In this document: one piece after another, positions 16,994-24,917 of the stretch
How positions within the stretch are numbered: position 1 is the first letter of the stretch
How the letters are laid out: every line of letters starts with the position of its first letter
Translations under genes and position numbers: made by a program
Notes under the pieces: model-generated
The model's database searches: none
What the model saw: only the letters and a program-made list of their open reading frames with translations
Told to the model about the DNA's origin: nothing
Source: Candidatus Schekmanbacteria bacterium
GTDB lineage: Bacteria > Schekmanbacteria > GWA2-38-11 > J061
NCBI GenBank assembly: GCA_003695725.1
Contig: RFHX01000341.1
Location: forward strand, 1 to 25,770
Length of the DNA stretch: 25,770 nucleotides
Direction: 5' to 3'

Positions 16994-19900
16994 TTAACTG
17001 TTTGCCAATATTCTTTCCCTATGAATTGCTCGTGAGTTGAGATTTCTTCCTTTTTTGATCTTCCGATCTATTTCTTCAAGCAGATCATCAACACCTTCAA
17101 ATTGGGGTTCGAATATTTTGATTCTTTCCAAAAGTTCAATTGATTTTTCATAATCTTCCAAAGAGTAATAAACAGTGGCAAGACTAAAGAGCATATTGAG
17201 GTCTGCAGGATGAAGATTCAGGTATTTTTCAAGATATTTTGCTGCAATTTCCTTTTTATCTAATTCAATAGCGCATTTTACTAAAAAGGAAACACCCTGC
17301 TTGTTGTCAGGGTCAATATCCAATGCATAAGAAAATGTTTCCATCGCTTTTTCTGTGTCTTTTTCTGAAAGCAATGCCATTCCCTTGCCAAGAAGGGCTT
17401 TTAGGTTTTTTGGATTTTTTTCTAAAACCTTTGTAAAATTCCTTTTTGCTTCTTTGAAATTACCTTCAATAAAATGAACAACTCCTTTTCCGATTGCAGC
17501 TTTTTCTGAATTTGGCTCTATTTTTTCTAATTCGCTGTAGCACTTCTTCGCTTCTGTAAGTTTATTCAAACAGGTAAGGGAATCGGCTATTCCCAAGATT
17601 ATTTCTTTATATCGCTCATCTTGAGGGGGAAGGGTTTCCTTGCATTTAATAAAATATTTAAGCGCCTTTTTATAATCTTTCTTTTCACTATAAAAGTTTG
17701 CCAAATCGAGGAGTGATTCTGCTGATTGGCATTGTGTTTCGATTTGGCTGTAAATTTTGTCTGCAGCTTCTAAATTACCAAGCGCTCTATAACATCTTCC
17801 CATTCCTTCCCATAAGGTTAAGTTTGAGGGGTTGTTTTTTAAGATTTCTTTATATTTTTCCAATGCTTGTTCATAGGCGCCTTGTTCTTCATATTTTTTT
17901 ATTTCTTCAAAGAAGATTGGGGTTTTATTCAAATGAGAGGATTCTGCATTTTTTGGATAGGCTTTTATGATAAACTGTATTGTAAAAAGTTCGGTTACAT
18001 CCTTTTTTGTGAGTTTTTCAAGAGTTAAATTTCCGATTTTAATGCTTGTATGCCCTTCTTCGTCATATTTGATGTTTTTTAGTTCTTCTATATTCATAAT
18101 GTTGTTCTTGATTTCCTTAATTTCAAATCCTTGCCTTTCTAACAGACGTTCGATTTCATTGAAGGTGAAAAAACGAAGATGTGTTTTATCCAAGATTCCG
18201 GCTTCCTGGTAAGTCCAGTTGCCTCTTGCTAAGTTTTCAAGAACGGTGATATTTCTAACATTTGGTATGCTAAGGATTATACATCCTGACGGTTTGAGGC
18301 ATTTTTTCAATTTTTCTATGGTCTCTTCGGGAGAAATAAGATGTTCAAGGACATCTCCAAATATGATGCAGTCAAATTTTTTACTTAATTTTTCGGTTTC
18401 AAGGAGAGAGACATCTTCCTCAAAGACTTCTGTTAATCTTTTTTTAGCGATTTTTGCAACAGTCGGTTCCTTTTCAATGCCTATGACTTTTTTCCCTCTC
18501 TTGACAAGCTCATATCCCATCTCGCCTGCGCCACAGCCTACATCCAATATGGTTTCCGCTGAATGCGGAACAATTTCTAAAATATCGCTCCTTTTTTGAC
18601 TGTAATACCCAAGGTCAATATCCTTTCTGCCATTGCCTGATTGCTTGCGTTCTTCTTTACTTCTATAGTTTTTGCCTGATTTGATCAAAAGGCTTTCGAA
18701 AAGTTCATCAAATTGCTTTGAGGTTATTGAAATATCGAAATTTTTTACTGCTCTTTCCCTTCCAAGCTTTGATAGTTTGGCTCTTAGTTCTTCGTTATCG
18801 AATAATTCTTTTATTTTTTCCGCCAACGATTGAGGGTCATTTGGCTGAATAAGAATACCAGAATCGCCAACTACTTCAGGAATTGAACCTGAATATGTGG
18901 AAATAACTGGAAGTCCTGATGACATTGCTTCAACGATTGCCATTCCAAACTGCTCTTTCCAGTTTTCTTTCGGTATGCTTGGAAGTGTAAAGATGTCTGC
19001 GCAACTATAGTATTCTCTCATACTACTGTAGGACGAATGAGGTTCAATTGTGAAATTCTCTTCAAGTGAAAGCTTTTTGATGAGATTTATGACCTTATCT
19101 TTTGCCGGCCCTCTTCCTATCATAAGAAACTTGAGATTTTCTTTGAGGTGAGGATACTTATTGAAAAGAAGTTTTGCCGCATAAAGGATATCGTATATCC
19201 CCTTTTCGTAGACAAATCTTCCAACAAAGAGGACAAGTACATCTTCTTCTGACAATGATAATTCTTTTCTTTTTTTTATTCTCATTTCTTGGGAAGGTGC
19301 GAAGAATTTTGTATCGATACCCATCGGTATCACTGAAATTTTTGATTTGTCAGCGCCTTCCAATTCAAGTGCCTCGGCGGCCCTTTCTGTTACTGCTACA
19401 AATGAGTCGGCAAGGTTGATGACATTCCTTTTATTTGTACTGATATTTTCATTGTCATAGTAAATAAGTGGTATATTTTCCCATTCAAGCACAACTAAGT
19501 TGTTCATAAATTTCTTCTTTGCCACTGCGCATTGAAGTGAGAAAAGCCATGTTATATCTGCTGTAAAGATTATATCTTTATCGAAAAGCTCATATTCCAA
19601 ACCCATTAGGTATATTGGGGACTGTGGATGAGTGGGTAGTTTGACTACCGGGACACCTGCATTATCAAGAGAAAAGTTGTGATTCAAGGTTGTGTAAGCG
19701 GTAATATCGTATTTTTTCGCCAAAGGTTCGTAGTTTTTCAACTCCCATTCGTTTAGATTTGGACCTCTTACGATTGCAATAGAAGGCTTGTTTTTTGGAG
19801 GTGGTGAAAATTGCTTTTCAAGTTTTTTTGCAAGCTGTGCTTTTTCATAAGACCTATCAGGCCTTGGCATTATATTATATTCTCTATAAATTAAATCTTC

Positions 19901-20485
19901 TTCTTTATTGAATCCGCTTCCTTCGATTTTGGAATAAAATCTTGCTTTTTTGCGATAGCGCTCTTTATTGAGAAATCCGTAATGTACGACATAAACATCC
20001 CATTTGGCCACTTCTCCTTCAATGCCGGCAACAACTTCATGGATTTTGTTTACCCATCTTACATTTGGTAGTTTTTTGAAAATTCTGGGACATGCTTCAA
20101 AATTATCGTAGGTTTTTGAATAATAATGAGTATTTCCCACAAGGTTGCATTGCCTGATAGTTACAGCGTTAGCAGTCGTGTTCTCAAGATAATTTTTAAT
20201 ATTATTTTCAAATTCTTCGGAAAAGACTTCATCTGCGTCAATTCGTATTATCCAGTCGCCCGTGCAATTTTCCAATGATATTTGACGTTGTTTCCCAAAG
20301 TCATTTTCCCAAGGTGATTCTATCAATTTGATTCTTTTGTCATCTAAATCAAGAAGTTTTTCCTTTGTTTCGTCCTTGCTGCCGCCGTCAACAATGACTA
20401 TTTCATCTGCAAATGTGCATGATTCAATTGCATTTTCGATAAATTGAGCTTCATTTAAGGCGATCATTGAAACTGAGATTTTCAT
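16994..20485 (-). CDS. Four-part fusion: GT2 glycosyltransferase - GT4 glycosyltransferase - SAM methyltransferase - TPR
   Basis: A 1163-residue multidomain protein. Residues 1-235 are a GT2 GT-A domain (MKISVSMIALNEAQF, VDGGSKDET at 32-40, DADE at 83-86, similar to WaaE-type enzymes). Residues about 250-625 are a GT4 GT-B domain (LFVGRFVYEKG and E-x7-E in EQFGMAIVEAMSSGLPVIS near 511). Residues about 630-800 are a class I methyltransferase (ILDVGCGAGEMG, GDVLEHL, HLRFFTFNEIERLL). Residues about 860-1140 hold about eight TPR units. One chain could add two sugars and methylate the product, with the TPRs binding the acceptor or flagellin; this is inferred. GAGGAGG lies 4 nt before the ATG, and the gene is driven directly by the sigma-54 promoter at 20521-20536. 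First gene of the first glycosylation operon. Confidence 0.88.
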   Translation of the reverse strand: MKISVSMIALNEAQFIENAIESCTFADEIVIVDGGSKDETKEKLLDLDDKRIKLIESPWENDFGKQRQISLENCTGDWIIRIDADEVFSEEFENNIKNYLENTTANAVTIRQCNLVGNTHYYSKTYDNFEACPRIFKKLPNVRWVNKIHEVVAGIEGEVAKWDVYVVHYGFLNKERYRKKARFYSKIEGSGFNKEEDLIYREYNIMPRPDRSYEKAQLAKKLEKQFSPPPKNKPSIAIVRGPNLNEWELKNYEPLAKKYDITAYTTLNHNFSLDNAGVPVVKLPTHPQSPIYLMGLEYELFDKDIIFTADITWLFSLQCAVAKKKFMNNLVVLEWENIPLIYYDNENISTNKRNVINLADSFVAVTERAAEALELEGADKSKISVIPMGIDTKFFAPSQEMRIKKRKELSLSEEDVLVLFVGRFVYEKGIYDILYAAKLLFNKYPHLKENLKFLMIGRGPAKDKVINLIKKLSLEENFTIEPHSSYSSMREYYSCADIFTLPSIPKENWKEQFGMAIVEAMSSGLPVISTYSGSIPEVVGDSGILIQPNDPQSLAEKIKELFDNEELRAKLSKLGRERAVKNFDISITSKQFDELFESLLIKSGKNYRSKEERKQSGNGRKDIDLGYYSQKRSDILEIVPHSAETILDVGCGAGEMGYELVKRGKKVIGIEKEPTVAKIAKKRLTEVFEEDVSLLETEKLSKKFDCIIFGDVLEHLISPEETIEKLKKCLKPSGCIILSIPNVRNITVLENLARGNWTYQEAGILDKTHLRFFTFNEIERLLERQGFEIKEIKNNIMNIEELKNIKYDEEGHTSIKIGNLTLEKLTKKDVTELFTIQFIIKAYPKNAESSHLNKTPIFFEEIKKYEEQGAYEQALEKYKEILKNNPSNLTLWEGMGRCYRALGNLEAADKIYSQIETQCQSAESLLDLANFYSEKKDYKKALKYFIKCKETLPPQDERYKEIILGIADSLTCLNKLTEAKKCYSELEKIEPNSEKAAIGKGVVHFIEGNFKEAKRNFTKVLEKNPKNLKALLGKGMALLSEKDTEKAMETFSYALDIDPDNKQGVSFLVKCAIELDKKEIAAKYLEKYLNLHPADLNMLFSLATVYYSLEDYEKSIELLERIKIFEPQFEGVDDLLEEIDRKIKKGRNLNSRAIHRERILANS

Positions 20486-20520
20486 TTTTCCTCCTCTTTA
20501 AAGTAGTCCGCCAAAGTATA

Positions 20521-20536
20521 TGCAAATTCTTTGCCA
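20521..20536 (-). promoter_or_regulatory. Sigma-54 (-24/-12) promoter for the glycosylation operon
   Basis: On the minus strand the bases read TGGCAAAGAATTTGCA, with GG and GC at the RpoN spacing and a full TTGCA -12 element. The predicted start is near 20510, which leaves a leader of about 25 nt that contains the GAGGAGG ribosome binding site. The rest of the 20486-20679 gap is AT-rich and shows no clear terminator for the fliT-like gene, so some read-through from the filament operon is possible. Confidence 0.82.
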
Positions 20537-20679
20537 GAAATTAAAGGAGATTGGAAAAATTTTAAAAATTTAATAATCTATTGAAAAATAAGAAAATATT
20601 GAAATAAGGTGGGAATTTTATAGAATAAGGACCAAGGGGTTACAGTATAGAAATAGGTAATATTTTCCTAATAACATGG

Positions 20680-21111
20680 TTAAATCGATCCATCAATTAT
20701 CTTAGACTTTTTTACCTTTTTTCCGCCATATCCTTCTATTTGTTTTTTTGCATCGCCAATGCTTTTAATCTTTTTAAGTGTTTCGTCTCTATGGGCATTA
20801 ACAACTTTAAGAGTTTCCTCATCAATTTTCAGGATATTCTTGATCAAAGAAATGACTTTCCCTTGAGCTTCGCTTTCTTCCTTAGATTTAAACTTTTTTC
20901 CCCCTACCCCTTGTTTATCCTTTGATTGCGTTTCTATTGTTTTATCAAGCTTCTCAATTTGGTTTAGTATTTGCTGTCTCATCTCCTGTAGGAAGAGAAT
21001 TCTCGTATAGTTGCTTCTTGCCGCCTCTTTTCTTTCTTCAGAGGCGATATCCTGAATTTTTTGGTAAAGTTGAACCTTTTGGCTTATTAATTTTAACCTG
21101 TTATCATTCAT
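20680..21111 (-). CDS. FliT/FlgN-like flagellar export chaperone (putative)
   Basis: A 143-residue, charged, mostly helical protein with no membrane segment. Two long helical stretches (residues 1-65 and 85-125) are joined by a lysine/glycine-rich linker near 66-78. In many bacteria the gene after fliS is fliT, the export chaperone that holds FliD until secretion. Position and fold type fit that or the related FlgN, but there is no decisive motif, so the call rests on context. It starts 15 nt after the fliS stop and is the last gene of the fliC-fliD-fliS-fliT block. The basic C-terminus (YGGKKVKKSKI) is unusual for a chaperone tail. Confidence 0.6.
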   Translation of the reverse strand: MNDNRLKLISQKVQLYQKIQDIASEERKEAARSNYTRILFLQEMRQQILNQIEKLDKTIETQSKDKQGVGGKKFKSKEESEAQGKVISLIKNILKIDEETLKVVNAHRDETLKKIKSIGDAKKQIEGYGGKKVKKSKIIDGSI

Positions 21112-21126
21112 TTTTTATCTCTCTAT

Positions 21127-21570
21127 TTAAATTGTTAAAGATAATATGCCTTTTTGGTTTACACTATCTAATGAATCACTAAATTTTCTTTTATTTTCCT
21201 CTATTTCTGAGAGTTTATCCCATCCTTCCTTTATTGTTTTCAGTATTTTGATAGACTCATCAATAAAGGCAGGGTTATTTTTCATATTGGCTTCAAGTAT
21301 CTTGAAATTTATAAATTCGTAAAGCCGCTCCAACTCTCTTGTTAGCTCTTTATTAACGGTAGGGTCTAAAGCATTGCTCAATTCTGATACAATCCTCGAT
21401 GCCTTAGAGAGATAAATTCCTTTTGATTTGTAATCGTGTTCCTGCATTTTTATTTTTGACTGATTAAGAAAGTTTATTGCACCTTCATATAAAAGCGAGA
21501 TCGTTTTAATTCTATTGGATGTAGAAATCTGAGTTACTCGATACTGACTTCCTGAAGCATTTTTTGTCAT
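21127..21570 (-). CDS. fliS: Flagellar secretion chaperone FliS
   Basis: A 147-residue protein (FliS is usually 120-150). FliS binds the disordered C-terminus of flagellin in the cytoplasm, stops premature polymerisation and delivers it to the flagellar type III export gate. The sequence shows the family pattern: Y-R at the N-terminus followed by helix 1-2 (RIKTISLLYEGAINFLNQSK), helix 3 with KASRIVSELSNALD, and ELERLYEFINFKILEANMKN. GGAGG lies 6 nt upstream of the ATG. It lies 12 nt after fliD and just before the putative fliT. Confidence 0.92.
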   Translation of the reverse strand: MTKNASGSQYRVTQISTSNRIKTISLLYEGAINFLNQSKIKMQEHDYKSKGIYLSKASRIVSELSNALDPTVNKELTRELERLYEFINFKILEANMKNNPAFIDESIKILKTIKEGWDKLSEIEENKRKFSDSLDSVNQKGILSLTI

Positions 21571-21582
21571 CTTATTCCTCCA

Positions 21583-23781
21583 TTATATTTTAGCAAGAAA
21601 ACTTGATAACGCCTGATTCTGAGCGTTGAGACTTGAAATTATACTTTCCAATGCAGTGAACTGCTTTAATAATCTCTCTTCCATTTTATCTATGGATTCG
21701 TTCTTTTTATCAATTGTTTCATCTATTTCATCGATGGCTTCCTGATAGCTGTCTATGCTTGCCTGAATTGTTCCATCAGTTGAATCAGTTATAAAATCGA
21801 GCTTTCTTATCATTTGTTCTGCAACACCAAGTGAAACTGTAACAGTCCCTTTTGAACCAGTAGTTGTGGAATAAACAAGGATTTGCAGTCCTTCTTCATC
21901 ATATCCGTCTGCGCCTGTAAGACTGTTTCCCACAGCAGTAGCCGTGTGGCCATTGATTGTACCGGCAACATCCTGTCCTGTATCTGATTTTCCGCTTGTT
22001 CCTATTCCAGTTGAAGCAGAAGTATCTGGTTGGTCAGATGTTACTGTAAAAGATATTCCTGAACCATATTCCTGTGAGTAGAGTTTTAAAGCACCACCAT
22101 TATTGGCAGCTGAGATTGGAACATTTTGATTTGAAAGCTGCGTATTTATTTTTTCAACAACTGTGTCTATTTTGTCTCCTGCTGAAAGATTTACCGTATA
22201 ATCAACACCGCTAAAGGTGAATGTTAAGGTTTCATCAGCTCCAAGTCCTGAACTTTGAATTGGCTGACTGCCATTTACTACAGCCTGCAAAGGCACCTGT
22301 GTAATATTTACAGCGTAAGTGCCTCCTTCTGTCTCATCAGATATCGTAGAAAATTCAATTTCGCTATTGGTTGTGGAACCATATTTTACAAAGAGCTTTT
22401 CGACATTGTCATAATAGTCATCGAGGGCATCAGAGAGTTTGTCATCATCAACAGAAAGAGTTCCGTCTTCTTGAGTTGAAATACCAATTTGGGAAAGTGT
22501 CGTATATGTATCACTCAATCCGGGAATATTATTGCTTATTATTCTTTTAAGATATAATTCAGCATTTCTAACAGCAGAATTGCCTAACAACGGACCTGCT
22601 TCATCATTTTCAGCATCATAGGCAGTTTGTTCGTTTATAAGCTCGATGACACTGTTATAGGCTTCTACAAAATCATTGATGTTTTCTTTTACTGTAGAGG
22701 TGTCTTTTGTTACAGATAAGGTTACTGGAGTTCCGGATGTAGTTGATTTTAATTCCAAAGTAACGCCGGGAATAATATCGCTTATAGTGTTTGAAGATTT
22801 CCTGAAATTAATATTATTAACTTTGACAATGGCATCCTGTGCAGATTCCAGTGTAGGGTCAAATACATCTATCTCAAAACGGTCTCCAACTGCAAAATTT
22901 GTAGTGCCTGCTGTAAAAGCGATGTCAACACCTTCATCACTCGAGTTGTAGATAGATGTAGGAGAAGTGCTGGTAGTGAAGGCATCATCGGCAGTCCATG
23001 TTGCTCCTCCATCATCGGAGACTTTGAACTTTGCCGTTCCAATAGAACCACCTGTTGTTATTTCAACAATGTAAGTTTTACTGCCTGTTCCTGTATATGT
23101 TCCTGAGGCGGTTGCTGTTCCATCAAAGCTATTGTTAGTATCGGAATAAACGCTTTCAATTGATTTATTGGAAAAATCCAGATCTGTAACATTCGTAGTT
23201 ATTGTAATCTCATTGTCCTGCCCTGTTGAATCAGCTGTAAGGACAAGACGATAAGGATTGGTAGCGGATCCATCGTTGACGATACTTGCTGTTACACCTG
23301 CATTACTATTGTTTATTGCGTCTTTCAATTGTAGAAGTGTTGTTGTGCTTGTTACCGCAATGTCGGTTACATCACCGGAGCCTACCCGGAAGCTGAAATT
23401 GCCTGATGAAGAACTAATGCTTGTGGCATTTATATCATTGACACCTTGAGATGCAATTTTATGGGAAGAAGCAGTTTGTAAAACTTCGACTGAATAATTT
23501 CCTGTCACTGCCGAACTCGAAGCAGAAGCAGTGAGAACATCTGTATCACTTACCGATACGGATTTGAGATTGAACTGGGAACTTGTGTTTAATGTTTGGC
23601 ATTTTGTGAGAAGAGACGCAAGACTGCTGTTTATATTATTGAGAGAATCTATCTTCTCCTGATATGTATTCTTCCTCTCTTCATAGAGTTGTAGCGGTTG
23701 TTGTTCAATTTCCACGAGCTGATCAATGATGTTATTAAAATCAATTCCTGATGCTAAACCGCCAACTGATATTCCTGCCAT
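21583..23781 (-). CDS. fliD: Flagellar filament cap protein FliD (HAP2)
   Basis: A 732-residue filament cap protein, which sits at the tip and folds incoming flagellin; FliD is often 450-680 residues, so this one is long. Residues 1-100 are the FliD N-domain (MAGISVGGLASGIDFNNIIDQL). The C-terminal third is the FliD C-domain, ending in a coiled coil (IDEIDETIDKKNESIDKMEERLLKQFTALES) with a terminal NAQNQALSSFLAKI. Extra length comes partly from residues about 225-305, a beta-rich insert with FKVSDDGGATWTADD and FAVGDRFEIDV. It is probably surface-exposed. A weak GGGAAGAG site precedes the ATG. It follows flagellin by 101 nt that hold a strong stem-loop. Confidence 0.95.
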   Translation of the reverse strand: MAGISVGGLASGIDFNNIIDQLVEIEQQPLQLYEERKNTYQEKIDSLNNINSSLASLLTKCQTLNTSSQFNLKSVSVSDTDVLTASASSSAVTGNYSVEVLQTASSHKIASQGVNDINATSISSSSGNFSFRVGSGDVTDIAVTSTTTLLQLKDAINNSNAGVTASIVNDGSATNPYRLVLTADSTGQDNEITITTNVTDLDFSNKSIESVYSDTNNSFDGTATASGTYTGTGSKTYIVEITTGGSIGTAKFKVSDDGGATWTADDAFTTSTSPTSIYNSSDEGVDIAFTAGTTNFAVGDRFEIDVFDPTLESAQDAIVKVNNINFRKSSNTISDIIPGVTLELKSTTSGTPVTLSVTKDTSTVKENINDFVEAYNSVIELINEQTAYDAENDEAGPLLGNSAVRNAELYLKRIISNNIPGLSDTYTTLSQIGISTQEDGTLSVDDDKLSDALDDYYDNVEKLFVKYGSTTNSEIEFSTISDETEGGTYAVNITQVPLQAVVNGSQPIQSSGLGADETLTFTFSGVDYTVNLSAGDKIDTVVEKINTQLSNQNVPISAANNGGALKLYSQEYGSGISFTVTSDQPDTSASTGIGTSGKSDTGQDVAGTINGHTATAVGNSLTGADGYDEEGLQILVYSTTTGSKGTVTVSLGVAEQMIRKLDFITDSTDGTIQASIDSYQEAIDEIDETIDKKNESIDKMEERLLKQFTALESIISSLNAQNQALSSFLAKI

Positions 23782-23814
23782 TTATCTCTTCCCTTTTTGT
23801 TTTTTGCCAATTTT

Positions 23815-23839
23815 GGAGAGCCCCGCATTGGGGCTCCCC
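23815..23839 (-). other. GC-rich stem-loop between flagellin and fliD, without a T-run
   Basis: On the minus strand GGGGAGCCCC (23839-23830) pairs with GGGGCTCTCC (23824-23815) around a 5-nt loop, ten pairs including one G-U that is paired only in the minus-strand RNA. It is followed by AAAATTGGC, not by T, so it is more likely a 3' mRNA stabiliser or a partial terminator than a full terminator. That would help give much more flagellin than FliD from one transcript. Confidence 0.7.
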
Positions 23840-23882
23840 TCCATTAGCTTATTTGCAGTCTTATTTGGTGTTAATTGCTGCT

Positions 23883-24740
23883 TTATCCCAAGAGACTCAA
23901 CGCTGCCTGAGGAGCAACATTTGCCTGCGCCAAGATTGATGTGCCTGCCTGTACAAGTATTTGCTGTTTTACATAGTTTGCCGTTTCTGAGGCGAAATCT
24001 ACATCTCTAATACGAGACTGCGCAGCAGATGCGTTTTCAGCACTAACCATCAAGTTGTTTATTGTCGATTCAAGTCTGTTCTGCAATGCACCCAGTGTGC
24101 CTCTATTGGTCGTAATTGTGTCTATGGCGCTGTCTATTACATCGAGTGCAGATTGAGCCATATCAATGGAGCTTATCGTTGTGATTCCGTTTGAACCGGA
24201 ATTTGCGCCAAGTTTTAATGCAGAGGCATCGAGGTCATTCATTGTAAGGGTCAGTCTGTCATTGGCTGAATTGTCAATGCCAATCTGGAATTTTACCGCA
24301 TTCGCAGAGGCTGAAATGCTTCCATCGATCAGATTGGTTCCGTTGAACTCTGTGACATTGGATATTCTCGTAATTTCGCTTGCAAGTGCTTGGAATTCTT
24401 TGTCCAGATTGTTTCTGTCTGTCTGGCTCAAAGTTCCATTTGCTGCCTGCGTGGCAAGCTCTTTCATACGAACGAGAATGTTGTTTACTTCGCTGAGAGC
24501 TCCTTCAGCTGTCTGAACAAGACTTACAGCATCATTGGCATTTCTTACTGCCTGATTATAACCTCTTATCTGAGCTCTCAATTTTTCTGAAACTGCAAGT
24601 CCTGCTGGGTCATCAGCTGCCCTGTTGATTCTTAAACCGGAAGAGATTTTTTCGAGGGATTTGTTTAATGCGCTGGTTGATACTGATAAGTTTCTCTGTG
24701 CGTTAATTGAAGCAATGTTTGTGTTAACTCGTAAAGCCAT
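23883..24740 (-). CDS. fliC: Flagellin
   Basis: The filament subunit, 285 residues, which is short for flagellin (often 270-500). The conserved D0/D1 N-terminal region is clear (MALRVNTNIASINAQRNLSV, SSGLRINRAADDPAGLAVSE, RNANDAVSLVQTAEGAL), as is the C-terminal D1/D0 region (SAENASAAQSRIRDVDFASETA, ending QAALSLLG). The central part, residues about 145-200, is brief and rich in serine, asparagine and threonine, so D2/D3 is nearly absent. Those residues are the natural targets of the glycosyltransferases downstream, by inference. AAGGAGG lies 7 nt upstream of the ATG. It is transcribed from a sigma-28 type promoter at 24861-24887 with a 114-nt leader. Confidence 0.97.
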   Translation of the reverse strand: MALRVNTNIASINAQRNLSVSTSALNKSLEKISSGLRINRAADDPAGLAVSEKLRAQIRGYNQAVRNANDAVSLVQTAEGALSEVNNILVRMKELATQAANGTLSQTDRNNLDKEFQALASEITRISNVTEFNGTNLIDGSISASANAVKFQIGIDNSANDRLTLTMNDLDASALKLGANSGSNGITTISSIDMAQSALDVIDSAIDTITTNRGTLGALQNRLESTINNLMVSAENASAAQSRIRDVDFASETANYVKQQILVQAGTSILAQANVAPQAALSLLG

Positions 24741-24854
24741 ATTTTTTCCTCCTTGAATTTGCTATTTTGAATAGCTTTTTAGTTAAAGTATCCTTACCTT
24801 AACTATGGGTTGAAAAACTTTCTCTTCTTTTCACCTCCTTTCCTTTTTTAGTTA
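24741..24854 (-). promoter_or_regulatory. Flagellin 5' leader with GGA hairpin, orphan Shine-Dalgarno and candidate CsrA sites
   Basis: The predicted leader runs from about 24854 to the flagellin ATG. A perfect AAAGGAGGTGA at 24843-24833 pairs with 16S rRNA but has no flagellin start near it. A 7-bp hairpin (24803-24797 with 24788-24782) shows UAAGGAUA in its loop. A second hairpin (24775-24770 with 24766-24761) lies next to the real ribosome binding site AAGGAGG (24754-24748). GGA in a loop plus GGA in the ribosome binding site is the arrangement CsrA binds in flagellin leaders. The only reading frame beginning at the orphan site (GTG, 11 codons) starts too close to it to be convincing. Confidence 0.55.
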
Positions 24855-24860
24855 TTCATC

Positions 24861-24887
24861 TTTTCGGATAGAAGGTGAAAATCTTTA
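24861..24887 (-). promoter_or_regulatory. Sigma-28 (FliA/SigD-type) flagellin promoter
   Basis: On the minus strand TAAAGATT is followed, 15 nt after TAAA, by TCCGAAAA, which matches the sigma-28 pattern TAAA-N15-GCCGATAA in six of eight -10 positions. The predicted start is near 24854, giving the leader described for flagellin. It is 31 nt after the PilZ gene stop codon. Confidence 0.75.
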
Positions 24888-24917
24888 AATTATTTTTTGA
24901 TTTTTTGAGAGTAAAAC

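Noticed and set aside
18219-18599. 126-residue plus-strand open frame opposite the methyltransferase domain
   Set aside because: Shadow of the real gene: the minus-strand frame contains the methyltransferase motifs and is continuous over 1163 residues.
4159-20485. Interpretation as an LPS or O-antigen cluster instead of flagellin glycosylation
   Set aside because: No Wzx, Wzy, Wzz or ligase genes are present, and the direct link to flagellin genes, Maf N-domains and sigma-54 promoters favours flagellin; an envelope role cannot be fully excluded.
23782-23811. Possible sigma-54 promoter before fliD (TTGGCA)
   Set aside because: Only the -24 half is present; no GC at the -12 position.
24807-24842. 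Eleven-codon leader peptide starting at GTG beside the orphan Shine-Dalgarno
   Set aside because: The GTG overlaps the Shine-Dalgarno itself, leaving no spacing for initiation.
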